A DNA stretch of 64,000 nucleotides from Streptomyces nitrosporeus (GTDB taxonomy: Bacteria; Actinomycetota; Actinomycetes; Streptomycetales; Streptomycetaceae): NCBI RefSeq assembly GCF_008704555.1, contig NZ_CP023702.1, forward strand, positions 248,001-312,000, written 5' to 3'. Below, piece by piece: positions 55,189 to 63,222 of the stretch (its first letter is position 1; every line of letters begins with the position of its first letter). A program made the position numbers and the translations under genes. Below the pieces are notes generated by a model. That model ran no database searches. It saw only the letters and a program-made list of their open reading frames with translations, and was not told where the DNA came from.

Positions 55189-56184
55189 TCAGGGCAGGCC
55201 GGCCTGCTCCACGCGCAGGGGGAGGGCGTCCGCGGCCCGGTGGCCCAGGGCGGCGGGCCCGGGGATGACGGTCCGGACCGGCGCCCGGACGGCGGCCGGG
55301 TGCGTGGCGGGGGCCGCTGTCACGGCGGGGGGCGCGGCCGGCGCCGGGCCGGCCGCGGGGGCGCCGCCGGCCTGGGCCCTGCTGAGCAGGACGACACCGC
55401 GTACGGCGGCCGCCGCCCCCGCCAGCGCCATGGCCAGGCCGGCCGGCCCGCCGTGGAGGTGCTCGCCGAGCAGGGCCGCCCCGATCGCGGCCGCGGCGAC
55501 CGGATTGGCGAGGGTGACGACCGCGAGCGGCGCGCCCAGGCCACTGCGGTACGCCGTCTGGGAGAGCAGGAGCCCGCCCGCGGCGAAGGCGGCGACCAGC
55601 AGGGCGACGACGGTCAGGCGCCAGTCGAGCAGGGGGCCCGGACGGCCGGCCGCCGCGACGGTCACGGTCTGGGTGAGCGCCGAGGCCACGCCGGAGGCGA
55701 TGCCGGACGCTCCCGCGTGCCGCAGGCCGGGGTGGCCGGGCCGGCCGAGGACGGCGACGAGCGCCAGGGTCGCGGCGCTCACGGTCAGCGCCTCCGTCAG
55801 GCTGAGCGTGTCCTGCGGGGCGGCACCGCCTGCCACCGGCAGCAGGGCCCCGAGGCCCAGCAGGGTGAGGGCCGTGCCCCGCCACTCGGTACGGCTGACC
55901 CGGCGCCCCGCGGCGTGGGCGCCGAGCGGTACGGCGGCGACGAGGGTGAGCGCGCCGAGCGGCTGGACCAGGGTGAGCGGCCCGTACCTCAGTGCGGCGA
56001 CGTGGAGCAGGGCGCCGCCCGCGTTGAGGCCCACCGCGCCCCACCAGGCGCCGCGGCCCAGCAGCCGCAGCGGGCCGGCGGACGGGTCGGTGCGTGCGGC
56101 GAGCCGGGCCTGGGCCACGGCGGCGGCGGCGTAGGCGCCCGCCGAGACGAGGGACAGGGCGACGGCTATGACCGTGGCGTTCAC
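55189..56184 (-). CDS. DMT-superfamily (EamA-like) transporter
   Basis: A 331-residue membrane protein with about nine or ten helices in two EamA-like halves (GGALLHVAALRYGPLTLVQPLGAL and AVVTLANPVAAAAIGAALLGEHL). It ends in a Pro/Ala-rich soluble tail. GTG 56184 overlaps the PAP2 stop (GTGA). Substrate unknown. Confidence 0.85.
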   Translation of the reverse strand: MNATVIAVALSLVSAGAYAAAAVAQARLAARTDPSAGPLRLLGRGAWWGAVGLNAGGALLHVAALRYGPLTLVQPLGALTLVAAVPLGAHAAGRRVSRTEWRGTALTLLGLGALLPVAGGAAPQDTLSLTEALTVSAATLALVAVLGRPGHPGLRHAGASGIASGVASALTQTVTVAAAGRPGPLLDWRLTVVALLVAAFAAGGLLLSQTAYRSGLGAPLAVVTLANPVAAAAIGAALLGEHLHGGPAGLAMALAGAAAAVRGVVLLSRAQAGGAPAAGPAPAAPPAVTAAPATHPAAVRAPVRTVIPGPAALGHRAADALPLRVEQAGLP

Positions 56185-57110
56185 CGGCCCGCTCCGGAGC
56201 GCGCGTGAGCGCGGGGCCGGGGCACGGACGCGCGGAGGCCGGTGGCGTACGGGCCGGGTGCGCGCCGGAGTGCCGCTCCGCGCGCCGCGGTCGCCTCCGG
56301 TGTGGAGGCACCGACGGCCTGTGCGGTGGCGGACAGCCGGGCCGTCACGGGCCGCGGCGGGCGCGGCCCGGCCGCCGCCCGGGCGGGCAGCCGGAGCACG
56401 GCGTAGGCGGCCAGCAGCAGCGCGGTGACGACCATGGCGTCGAGCCAGTAGTGGTTGGCCGTGCCGACGATGACCAGGAGGGTGAGCAGCGGATGGAGCA
56501 GCCACAGGAACCGCCACCGCGAGCGTGTCGCGACGACGAGTCCGACGGCGACCGCGAAGGCCCATCCGAAGTGCAGGGAGGGCATCGCGGCGAACTGGTT
56601 GGCCATGGAGTCGGTCGCGGGGGTGTCGCCGTACACGGAGGGGCCGTAGACCTGCCCGGTGTCGACGAGGCCGGCCGCCGGCAGCATCCGCGGGGGCGCC
56701 AGCGGGAAGACCAGGTGCAGGACGAGCGCGGCTCCGGTGAGCACGGCGAGCACGCGGCGGGACCAGACGTAGTGGCGCGGGCGGCGCCAGTACAGCCAGA
56801 CCAGGAACGCCACGGTGGCCGGGAAGTGCACGGTCGCGTAGTAGGTGTTCGCCGCCTGGACCAGCGTATGGCTGTGCAGCAGCGCGTCCTGCACGGTCCC
56901 CTCGCCGGGGAGGTGCAGCGCGCGTTCGAGGTCCCAGACGTGTCCGGCGTTGCGGAAGGCGTCGTCGACGTGTCCGTTGGCGGCCTGGCGGCCGAGTTTG
57001 TACACGAGGAAGAGTCCCGCGACCAGAAGGAGCTCGCGGACGAGGGGCGGGCGGGCGGGGCTGCCCGCCTCCGCCTCCCGTGCCGCGGGCCCACTGCGGG
57101 TGTACGTCAC
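56181..57110 (-). CDS. PAP2-family membrane phosphatase/phosphotransferase
   Basis: A 309-residue protein with six or more membrane helices. Active-site motifs: PSLHFGWA (phosphate loop His) and NHYWLDAM (nucleophile His), as in the PAP2/inositolphosphotransferase branch. It probably acts on an undecaprenyl- or lipid-linked phosphate outside. GTG 57110 has AAAGGGG upstream. The coupled EamA gene follows. It is divergent from tetR across four operator half-sites. Confidence 0.87.
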   Translation of the reverse strand: MTYTRSGPAAREAEAGSPARPPLVRELLLVAGLFLVYKLGRQAANGHVDDAFRNAGHVWDLERALHLPGEGTVQDALLHSHTLVQAANTYYATVHFPATVAFLVWLYWRRPRHYVWSRRVLAVLTGAALVLHLVFPLAPPRMLPAAGLVDTGQVYGPSVYGDTPATDSMANQFAAMPSLHFGWAFAVAVGLVVATRSRWRFLWLLHPLLTLLVIVGTANHYWLDAMVVTALLLAAYAVLRLPARAAAGPRPPRPVTARLSATAQAVGASTPEATAARGAALRRAPGPYATGLRASVPRPRAHARSGAGR

Positions 57111-57181
57111 CCTGGTGCCCCTTTGCTGACGAAGCGTTGCTACGACGTCGGACGTGGTTGTGGTGCGGCCCACGCGACATC

Positions 57182-57245
57182 GATACGCCAGTGTACCGAT
57201 ACGCTTCCGTATCGGTACACGCCCGTATCGGTACACTGGCGTACC
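57182..57245. promoter_or_regulatory. Nested inverted-repeat operator array
   Basis: The 11-mer CGTATCGGTAC occurs at 57208 and 57224 and inverted at 57193-57203. GTGTACCGATACG-CTTC-CGTATCGGTACAC (57191-57220) is a perfect dyad; a larger inverted repeat (57182-57203 with 57224-57245) matches at 21 of 22 positions. Confidence 0.85.
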
Positions 57246-57302
57246 GAAGGCCCGAAGCAGATCCCGTCGCGGTTCGCGGATTCCAGAGAGGCAGAGAGAC
57301 AC

Positions 57303-57932
57303 ATGGCGTCGCCCGGTCCAGTACAGGAGCCAGCACTCTCCTCCCGCCGGTCGAAGATCACACCGGAACGGGCGCAGGAGCTCTACACCGCCGTCCTCGA
57401 CCTGCTCCGCGAGAGCGGCTACGCCTCCCTGACGATGGAGGGGGTCGCCGCACGGACCCGGTGCGGCAAGTCGACGCTGTACCGTCAGTGGGGTTCGAAG
57501 CCCGAGCTGGTGGTCGCCGCGCTGCACGGGACGCGCAGGACACTGCTCACGGACATCGACACCGGCAGCCTGAGCGCCGACCTGCGCGCCGCGATGGCGG
57601 TCGTCGAGGCCGCGTCGGACCGCGACACCGCGCTGATGCACGCGCTCAGCCATGCCGCGATGCAGAGTCCCGAGCTGCTGTGCGCGATGCGGGAGACACT
57701 GATCGCCCCGTCGATCGCGGCGATCGAGACGATGATCCGGCGCGGGATCGAGCGCGGCGAGGTCGCGGCGGACAATCCCGCGGTACCGTACGTCGCCGCC
57801 CAGCTGATCGGAATCATGCGGGCCCGGCCGCTGCTGCCGGACCGCTACGCCACGGAGGGGTTCCTCACCCGCTTCGTGGAGTGCGCGGTGCTTCCCGCGC
57901 TCGGCCTGCCGGCACCGCCGTCCGGGCCCTGA
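57303..57932 (+). CDS. TetR-family regulator
   Basis: A 209-residue repressor with an N-terminal helix-turn-helix (ELYTAVLDLLRESGYASLTMEGVAARTRCGKSTLYRQW) and a TetR_C-type ligand domain. ATG 57303. Divergent from the PAP2-EamA pair, with the operator array between, so it probably represses both directions. Confidence 0.9.
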   Translation: MASPGPVQEPALSSRRSKITPERAQELYTAVLDLLRESGYASLTMEGVAARTRCGKSTLYRQWGSKPELVVAALHGTRRTLLTDIDTGSLSADLRAAMAVVEAASDRDTALMHALSHAAMQSPELLCAMRETLIAPSIAAIETMIRRGIERGEVAADNPAVPYVAAQLIGIMRARPLLPDRYATEGFLTRFVECAVLPALGLPAPPSGP

Positions 57933-58006
57933 TGAACGTGGGCCGTCGTCCCAGCGGATGACGGCGGCCCGCCGCGCCGCACCGTGGGGACGGGGACGGC
58001 GCACCG

Positions 58007-58041
58007 GCCGGCCGGTGGCTTCGCTGAAGCCACCGGCCGGC
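58007..58041 (+). terminator. Intrinsic terminator after tetR
   Basis: A 16-base-pair perfect stem with a GCT loop, followed by CTTTTG, 75 bases past the tetR stop. Confidence 0.8.
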
Positions 58042-58062
58042 TGCTTTTGCCCTCCCCCTTTT

Positions 58063-58108
58063 CGTCTTCTTGACGCTATACCCCTCTCTCGTTATCGTCT
58101 TGCTGACG
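58063..58108 (+). promoter_or_regulatory. Promoter with two repressor-like direct repeats
   Basis: TTGACG (58070-58075) and TATCGT (58093-58098), 17 bases apart, form a consensus promoter. CGTCTTCTTGACG (58063-58075) and CGTCTTGCTGACG (58096-58108) overlap it, 33 bases apart, on the same helical face. Confidence 0.75.
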
Positions 58109-58127
58109 AGAAAAGAGGGGGCCCGAC

Positions 58128-59141
58128 ATGGCCGACATCACCCGGCGCTTCGGCTTGCGGCATCTGCGCTCCGCGCCCACCGCCCACATCCGCCACCACA
58201 GGCGGGGCACGCTCGCCCACGACGGGCCCGGCATCAGCTTCTGGTACCGCTCGCTGTCCGCCGCGCTCTCCGAGATCCCCGTCGACGACCGGGAACTGGC
58301 CATGGCCTTCCACGCCCGCACGGCCGACTTCCAGGACGTGACCGTGCAGGCGACGGTGACGTACCGGATCAGCGACCCGGCCGGGGCGGCCACCCGTATC
58401 GACTTCTCGGTGGACCCGGACACCGGGGTCTGGCGGGGTACCCCGCTGGAGCAGATCGCCACCCTCCTGACCGAGACGGCGCAGCAGCACACCCTGGACG
58501 TCCTCGCCCGCACCCCGCTCGCCGCCGCCCTGGTGGACGGCGTCGCCTCCGTGCGGGAGAGCGTCGGTACGGGGCTCGCCGCCGAGCCCCGGCTGCCGGC
58601 CACCGGGATCGAGGTGGTGGCGGTGCGGGTCGTCGCGATCCGCCCCGAGGCGGAGGTGGAGCGCGCCCTGCGCACCCCCGCCAGGGAGCAGATCCAGCAG
58701 GAGGCCGACCGCGCCACCTACGAGCGCCGGGCCGTCGCGGTCGAACGCGAACGCGCCATCGCGGAGAACGAGCTGGCCAGCCAGATCGAGCTGGCCCGCC
58801 GCGAGGAGCAGCTGGTGGACCAGCGCGGCACCAACGCCCGCCGCACGGCGGAGGAGAAGTCCGCGGCCGACCTGGTGCGCACGGAGGCCGAGGCGGCCCG
58901 CACGGTGCGGCTGGCCCGTGCGGAGGCCGAGGCCGCCCGGGAGACCGGGACCGCGCGCGCCGAGGCGCAGGCCGCCTGGCTCCGGGTGCACGGCGAGGCC
59001 GATCCGGCCACTCTGCACGCCCTGGCGGTGGCACGGCTGGCGGAGAACCTGCCGCGCGTCGACAGCCTCACCCTCTCCCCCGACGTCCTGACGGGCCTGC
59101 TGGCCAAGCTGGGCCGGCCGGAGCCGGGGGCCGGGGCGTGA
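58128..59141 (+). CDS. SPFH/Band-7 domain protein
   Basis: A 337-residue protein with an SPFH domain (~20-185: DVTVQATVTYRISDPAGAATRIDF) and a long coiled coil (~190-290, EREQAEA-like: ERRAVAVERERAIAENELASQIELARREEQL). It lacks the usual N-terminal membrane hairpin, so it may scaffold soluble or peripheral complexes. ATG 58128. It overlaps the next gene (GTGA), and the pair is likely one functional unit. Confidence 0.87.
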   Translation: MADITRRFGLRHLRSAPTAHIRHHRRGTLAHDGPGISFWYRSLSAALSEIPVDDRELAMAFHARTADFQDVTVQATVTYRISDPAGAATRIDFSVDPDTGVWRGTPLEQIATLLTETAQQHTLDVLARTPLAAALVDGVASVRESVGTGLAAEPRLPATGIEVVAVRVVAIRPEAEVERALRTPAREQIQQEADRATYERRAVAVERERAIAENELASQIELARREEQLVDQRGTNARRTAEEKSAADLVRTEAEAARTVRLARAEAEAARETGTARAEAQAAWLRVHGEADPATLHALAVARLAENLPRVDSLTLSPDVLTGLLAKLGRPEPGAGA

Positions 59142-60043
59142 GCCTGGCCCCCCGCGCGGTCCTCGTCCACCGGACCACCGAGTACGAGGAACTCCTGGCC
59201 CGGCACGGCACGCACGGGCAGGCAGCGTTCTTCCTCTCCAGCCGCGGCCGGTCGCTCGACGAGGTGGCCGGGCGCCACGCGCGCCATCGGCGCGCCCTCG
59301 CCGAGGTGGCCGCCGCGGTGCCGCTGCGGTGGCGGCAGGCCCGGGTGGAGCGGGCCGATCTGGACCGCTTCCTCTTCGGCCCGGAGGACGTGGTCCTCGT
59401 GGTCGGCCAGGACGGACTGGTGGCCAACGCGGCCAAGTACCTGACCGGCCAGCCCGTGATCGGCATCGACACCGACCCGGACCGCAACCCCGGGGTCCTC
59501 GTGCGCCACCGGGCGAAGGACACGGCCGCGCTGTGCCGGGCGGCCACCGGTCAGGGGGGCGGCACAGAACCCCTGACCATGGTGGAGGCGGTCGCCGACG
59601 ACACCCAGCGGCTGCTCGCGCTGAACGAGATCTGCCTGGCGCCGCCGGGCCACGGCACCGTCCGCTACCGCATCGGCACCGGCGGCCCCCTGTCCGCGTC
59701 CGCCGGGGAGCCCCAGGCGTCCTCCGGCGTGCTGGTCGGGACCGGGACCGGGGCCACCGGGTGGCTGCGCTCCCTGTGGGCCGAACGCGGCAGCCCCCTG
59801 CCGCTGCCCGCCCCCACCGATCCCCGGCTGCTCTGGTTCGTCCGTGAGGCATGGCCCTCCCCCGCCACGGGCACCACACGGACGGCGGGCGGGCTGGGGC
59901 GGGGCGAGGGGCTCACGCTCACCGTCGAGTCGGACCGGATGGTGGTCTTCGGGGACGGGATGGAGTCCGACGCCCTGGAACTGACGTGGGGCCAGGGCAT
60001 CAGGATCGGCGTCTCGGAGACCTCGCTGCGTCTGGTCGTATGA
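59138..60043 (+). CDS. NAD-kinase-like protein
   Basis: A 301-residue protein with the NAD/diacylglycerol-kinase fold. The nucleotide loop reads GQDGL (90-94) in place of GGDGT, the NE motif is kept (ALNEICL, 161-167), and GTGTGATGW (201-209) matches the TGSTAY region. It may phosphorylate or only bind NAD. GTG 59138 overlaps the SPFH stop. It is a paralogue of, not a replacement for, housekeeping NadK. Confidence 0.8.
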   Translation: MSLAPRAVLVHRTTEYEELLARHGTHGQAAFFLSSRGRSLDEVAGRHARHRRALAEVAAAVPLRWRQARVERADLDRFLFGPEDVVLVVGQDGLVANAAKYLTGQPVIGIDTDPDRNPGVLVRHRAKDTAALCRAATGQGGGTEPLTMVEAVADDTQRLLALNEICLAPPGHGTVRYRIGTGGPLSASAGEPQASSGVLVGTGTGATGWLRSLWAERGSPLPLPAPTDPRLLWFVREAWPSPATGTTRTAGGLGRGEGLTLTVESDRMVVFGDGMESDALELTWGQGIRIGVSETSLRLVV

Positions 60044-60145
60044 GCGGGGCGGCGTACCGGAGCGGCGCGGGACGGCGTACCGGACCGCCCCGGAGCGGCG
60101 CGGCGGGCGGGCCGCCTCACGATGGATCCTACGTCCGATAAACAT

Positions 60146-60175
60146 TTGCCTAAGGGTTGTAGGCAGATTTAGCCT
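60146..60175 (+). promoter_or_regulatory. Promoter of the FBP-domain gene
   Basis: TTGCCT and TAGCCT, 18 bases apart. GCCTA/TAGGC arms around seven bases overlap the spacer. The -10 ends seven bases before ATG, implying a nearly leaderless message. Confidence 0.6.
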
Positions 60176-60182
60176 CGTCCGT

Positions 60183-60677
60183 ATGAGAGCAGTCAGTGAG
60201 CAGGACATCCGCACGTCGTTCGTCAATTGTTCCAAGGGTGAGGCGAAGCGGCTGCCGATGCCCCGCGACCTGGAGGAGGTCCGCTGGGAGGATCTGGACT
60301 TCCTGGGCTGGCGGGACCTCTCCGCGCCGGACCGGAGCTACATCGTCACGGAGCTGCACGGTGAGCTGACCGGCATCACCCTCCGCTTCCCCTCGCAGCA
60401 GCGCGGTTTTCTGCACCGCAGCATGTGCTCGGTCTGCCTGACCACACACCCCGGCAACGGGGTCTCCCTGATGACCGCCCGCAAGCGGGGACAGGCGGGG
60501 CGGGACGGCAACTCGGTGGGCATCTACCTCTGCACCGACCTGGACTGCTCGCTCTACGTACGGGGCAAGAAGCTGCCGGCGTCCGGCAGGCGCTTCGAGG
60601 AGTCCCTGACCCTGGAGCAGCAGATCGAGCGGACCCGCGGCAAACTGGCCGCCTTCCTGGAACTGCTCGCGGCCTGA
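60183..60677 (+). CDS. FBP-domain (FusB/FusC-like, EF-G-binding) zinc protein
   Basis: A 164-residue protein. The C-terminal treble-clef zinc finger has Cys82, 85, 117 and 122 (MCSVCLTTHP and CTDLDCSL), as in FusB-type proteins that bind elongation factor G and free stalled ribosomes, giving fusidic-acid resistance. A housekeeping or stress role is possible. ATG 60183. Confidence 0.85.
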   Translation: MRAVSEQDIRTSFVNCSKGEAKRLPMPRDLEEVRWEDLDFLGWRDLSAPDRSYIVTELHGELTGITLRFPSQQRGFLHRSMCSVCLTTHPGNGVSLMTARKRGQAGRDGNSVGIYLCTDLDCSLYVRGKKLPASGRRFEESLTLEQQIERTRGKLAAFLELLAA

Positions 60678-60697
60678 CCGCCCGGAGAGCGGCCGGC

Positions 60698-60737
60698 GCC
60701 CCTCCCGCCCGGGCGGGTGTCCGGGCGGGAGGGGCGT
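60698..60737. terminator. Bidirectional terminator
   Basis: A perfect 16-base-pair stem (60698-60713 with 60722-60737) and an 8-base loop, followed by TTT, between the FBP-domain and mannanase genes. Confidence 0.8.
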
Positions 60738-60747
60738 TTCGGCCGCG

Positions 60748-62037
60748 TCAGTCGGCCCGGCCGCCCTTCACGACGCAGGAGCGGCTGTCCTCCCAGCCCC
60801 AGCCGTCACCGTCCGGGTCCGACGCGGAACCCCGCACGCAGTACGGGTAACCGTTCGGCGCGGTGCCGCCGCCCGCCGCACCGTCGGCCCGGCCGCCCTT
60901 CACGACGCAGGAGCGGCTGTCCTCCCAGCCCCAGCCGTCACCGTCCGGGTCCGACGCGGAACCCCGCACGCAGTACGGATAGCCGTTCGGCGCGGTGCCG
61001 CCGTCCCCTCCGCCGTCCCCGCCGCCACCGCCGTAGACCGTGGCCTCCTCGGCGGTCGCCACGATGCCGTTCGCACCGTTGAAGAGGCGGTCGCCCCAGC
61101 CGGTCAGGGAGCCGGCGTCGAAGCCGTTGACCAGGTCGAGGTATTCGACCCCGCTGCCGTTACCGCTCCAGGACCAGCCCAGGTAACCGAGCCGCAGCGA
61201 CTGCGCGGTCGCCATGATCGCGTCCTCGTCGGGGTTGCCGTCACTGTGGTTGTCACCGAACTCGCCCACCACGATGGGCAGTCCGGCGGAGACGAAGGCC
61301 CCGAGATAGTCCCGCACCTCGGCCGCCGTGTCGTACACCCCGTACATGTGGATCGAGAAGACGGTGTTGCGGTCGGGATCCGAGGCGAAGACCGAGGCGG
61401 CGTTGCTCCTCATCGTGCCGGACCAGTCCTGGCCCCAGTTGGGCGCGTCCACCATCAGCGCGTGGCCGAAGCCCGCGCTCCTCATCCGGCCGACGGCCGC
61501 GCTCGTGTCGGCGGTCCAGCGGGCGTGACCGGTGTTGCCGTAGGGCTCGTTGCCGAGGTTGATGACGACGTGGTTCTCCTGGCCCTCCAGCACGCTCCTG
61601 ATACCGGTCCAGTAGTCCACCGCCTCGTCCAGGGTGGCGGCCGCGCCGTCCTCGCCGTAGCCGGTGGTGTCGTGCACCTCCAGCACGCAGATCAGCCGGT
61701 TCTTCCTGCACTCGGCGACGATGCCCGAGACCTCGGACGCGCTGGTCCTCGTCCATCGGTCACCGCTGCTGAGCACGACCCGGACCGTGTTGGCGCCCTT
61801 CTCCTTGATGTCGGCGAGCGCCCCGGTCCGCTCCGGGTACCAGGTGTGGGCGTGGTTGACGCCCCGCATGACGAAGTCGTTGCCGTTGCCCTCCAGCAGC
61901 CGGCCGTCGCTCACGTGGAGGCCGGTCGCCGCGTGGGCGACCTGCCCCATACCGGTCAGGGACAGCAGAAGCCCTGCCACGGCGGCCAGGGCCGCGGCGA
62001 CCGCCCCGCTTCGGGGCCGGCGGATACGCGTTCTCAT
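60748..62037 (-). CDS. Secreted GH5 endo-beta-1,4-mannanase with two carbohydrate-binding modules
   Basis: A 429-residue exported enzyme. Signal peptide to about residue 36. The GH5_8 catalytic domain (37-335) has NLGNEPYGN (acid/base Glu) and VVGEFGD (nucleophile Glu), and MRGVNHAHTWYPERTG typical of beta-mannanases. A Gly-rich linker and two identical 44-residue CBM10-like repeats (GYPYC..DPDGDGWGWEDSRSC) follow. ATG 62037 has AGGAG upstream. Two LacI-type operators upstream suggest induction by mannan breakdown products. Confidence 0.9.
   Translation of the reverse strand: MRTRIRRPRSGAVAAALAAVAGLLLSLTGMGQVAHAATGLHVSDGRLLEGNGNDFVMRGVNHAHTWYPERTGALADIKEKGANTVRVVLSSGDRWTRTSASEVSGIVAECRKNRLICVLEVHDTTGYGEDGAAATLDEAVDYWTGIRSVLEGQENHVVINLGNEPYGNTGHARWTADTSAAVGRMRSAGFGHALMVDAPNWGQDWSGTMRSNAASVFASDPDRNTVFSIHMYGVYDTAAEVRDYLGAFVSAGLPIVVGEFGDNHSDGNPDEDAIMATAQSLRLGYLGWSWSGNGSGVEYLDLVNGFDAGSLTGWGDRLFNGANGIVATAEEATVYGGGGGDGGGDGGTAPNGYPYCVRGSASDPDGDGWGWEDSRSCVVKGGRADGAAGGGTAPNGYPYCVRGSASDPDGDGWGWEDSRSCVVKGGRAD
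60751..61014. repeat. 132-base tandem duplication coding for two binding modules
   Basis: Two head-to-tail 132-base units (60751-60882, 60883-61014), with only a few base differences, each encoding a CBM10-like module with two Cys and its linker. The near-identity indicates a recent duplication or gene conversion. Confidence 0.9.
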
Positions 62038-62061
62038 CGTTCTCCTGGGGAGTATGAATCT

Positions 62062-62096
62062 GACAACGTTGTCCAACTCTCCTGACAACGTTGTCA
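62062..62096. promoter_or_regulatory. Two LacI-type operators of the mannanase gene
   Basis: GACAACGTTGTC (62062-62073) and TGACAACGTTGTCA (62083-62096), both perfect, centres 22 bases apart (two helical turns), 25-60 bases upstream of the start codon. Confidence 0.85.
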
Positions 62097-62317
62097 GAAA
62101 GGAGGGAATGCGGTTGTTCCCACCCTCCGCCAAGGGCACATCGCTGTGCCTGACCCCCTGGCGAAGGGTGCCGCATCGCTGCCCCACATGAGGCCCGATC
62201 GTTTCCGGCATGTCAATAGTTCGCGCACGCGCACCGGGTAGATCACCGGCCCGCCCGGTGATCTGATCCGGCGTCAGCCTTCCGCCTTCCGCGCCCGGGG
62301 CGCGGGGCCCGGGGCGC

Positions 62318-62339
62318 CCCCGGAGTACCGGCTCCGGGG
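62318..62339 (-). terminator. Hairpin after the siderophore transporter genes
   Basis: CCCCGGAG-TACCGG-CTCCGGGG with an extended GC stem beyond a bulge, 35 bases past the ATPase stop. No U-tract. Confidence 0.6.
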
Positions 62340-62373
62340 CGCCGGGCCGCCGCGCCACAGGGGCGACGGGGTG

Positions 62374-63222
62374 TCAGCTCACGGTGACCCGCCCGGCGCG
62401 CGGGACGACGACCGGCGAGGCGTCGCCGGGGGCGCGCAGGATGTCGGCGTCCAGGGCGTAGAGCTCCTTGACCAGCGCTTCGTCGACGGTCTGCGCCGGG
62501 ACGCCCTGTGCGACGACCCGTCCGTCCTTCATGGCGACGAGGGTGTCGGCGTACCGTGCCGCCGCCGCCAGGTCGTGCTGGACCATGACGACGGTACGTC
62601 CCGACCCGGCGACCTGGCGGACGAGTTCCATGACCTCCACCGCGTGACCGAGGTCGAGGGCGCTGGTGGGTTCGTCGAGCAGGATGACGGGGGTGTGCTG
62701 GGCGAGGACCATGGCGAGCCAGCAGCGCTGGCGCTGGCCTCCGGAGAGCCGGTCGAGGCGTTCCGCGGCCAGTCCGGTGGTGCCGGTGGCCTCCAGGGCT
62801 TCGCGGACGGCGTTCTCGTCCTCGCGCGACCACTGGCGCAGGAGCCCCTGCTGGGGGTGGCGGCCGTAGCGGACGAGTCCGGCCACGGTGACCGCCTCGG
62901 GGGCGCGCGGCGACTGCGGCAGCAGGGCGACGCGGTGCGCGGCCCGGCGCCGGTTCAGCTGCCAGATGTCGTCGCCGCCGACCCGGACGGTGCCGGACCC
63001 GGGCTGGTGCAGCCGGGCGATCGTGCGCAGCAGGGTGGACTTGCCGCAGCCGTTGGGGCCGACGATCGCGACGACCTGGCCCGCGGGGACGGTCAGGTCG
63101 ACGTTCTCCACGACGGGGCGTCCGGGGTATCCGGCGTGCAGCGCGCGGACCTCGATGGCGGGCGGAGCCGCCTCGTCGTGCGTGCCGGGGGTGCGGGTGG
63201 TGTCGGTCATGGGGGTGGTCAT
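62374..63222 (-). CDS. Iron-siderophore ABC transporter, ATP-binding protein
   Basis: A 282-residue FecE/FhuC-type ATPase: Walker A GPNGCGKST, Q-loop ALLPQSP, signature LSGGQRQR, Walker B VILLDEPTS, switch VQHD. ATG 63222 overlaps the permease stop (ATGA). It powers uptake of a ferric siderophore through the adjacent permease. Confidence 0.93.
   Translation of the reverse strand: MTTPMTDTTRTPGTHDEAAPPAIEVRALHAGYPGRPVVENVDLTVPAGQVVAIVGPNGCGKSTLLRTIARLHQPGSGTVRVGGDDIWQLNRRRAAHRVALLPQSPRAPEAVTVAGLVRYGRHPQQGLLRQWSREDENAVREALEATGTTGLAAERLDRLSGGQRQRCWLAMVLAQHTPVILLDEPTSALDLGHAVEVMELVRQVAGSGRTVVMVQHDLAAAARYADTLVAMKDGRVVAQGVPAQTVDEALVKELYALDADILRAPGDASPVVVPRAGRVTVS

Noticed and set aside
57182..57245. 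CGTATCGGTAC repeats as an attachment site or transposon end
   Set aside because: They are symmetrical within one promoter region next to a tetR gene, which fits operators better.
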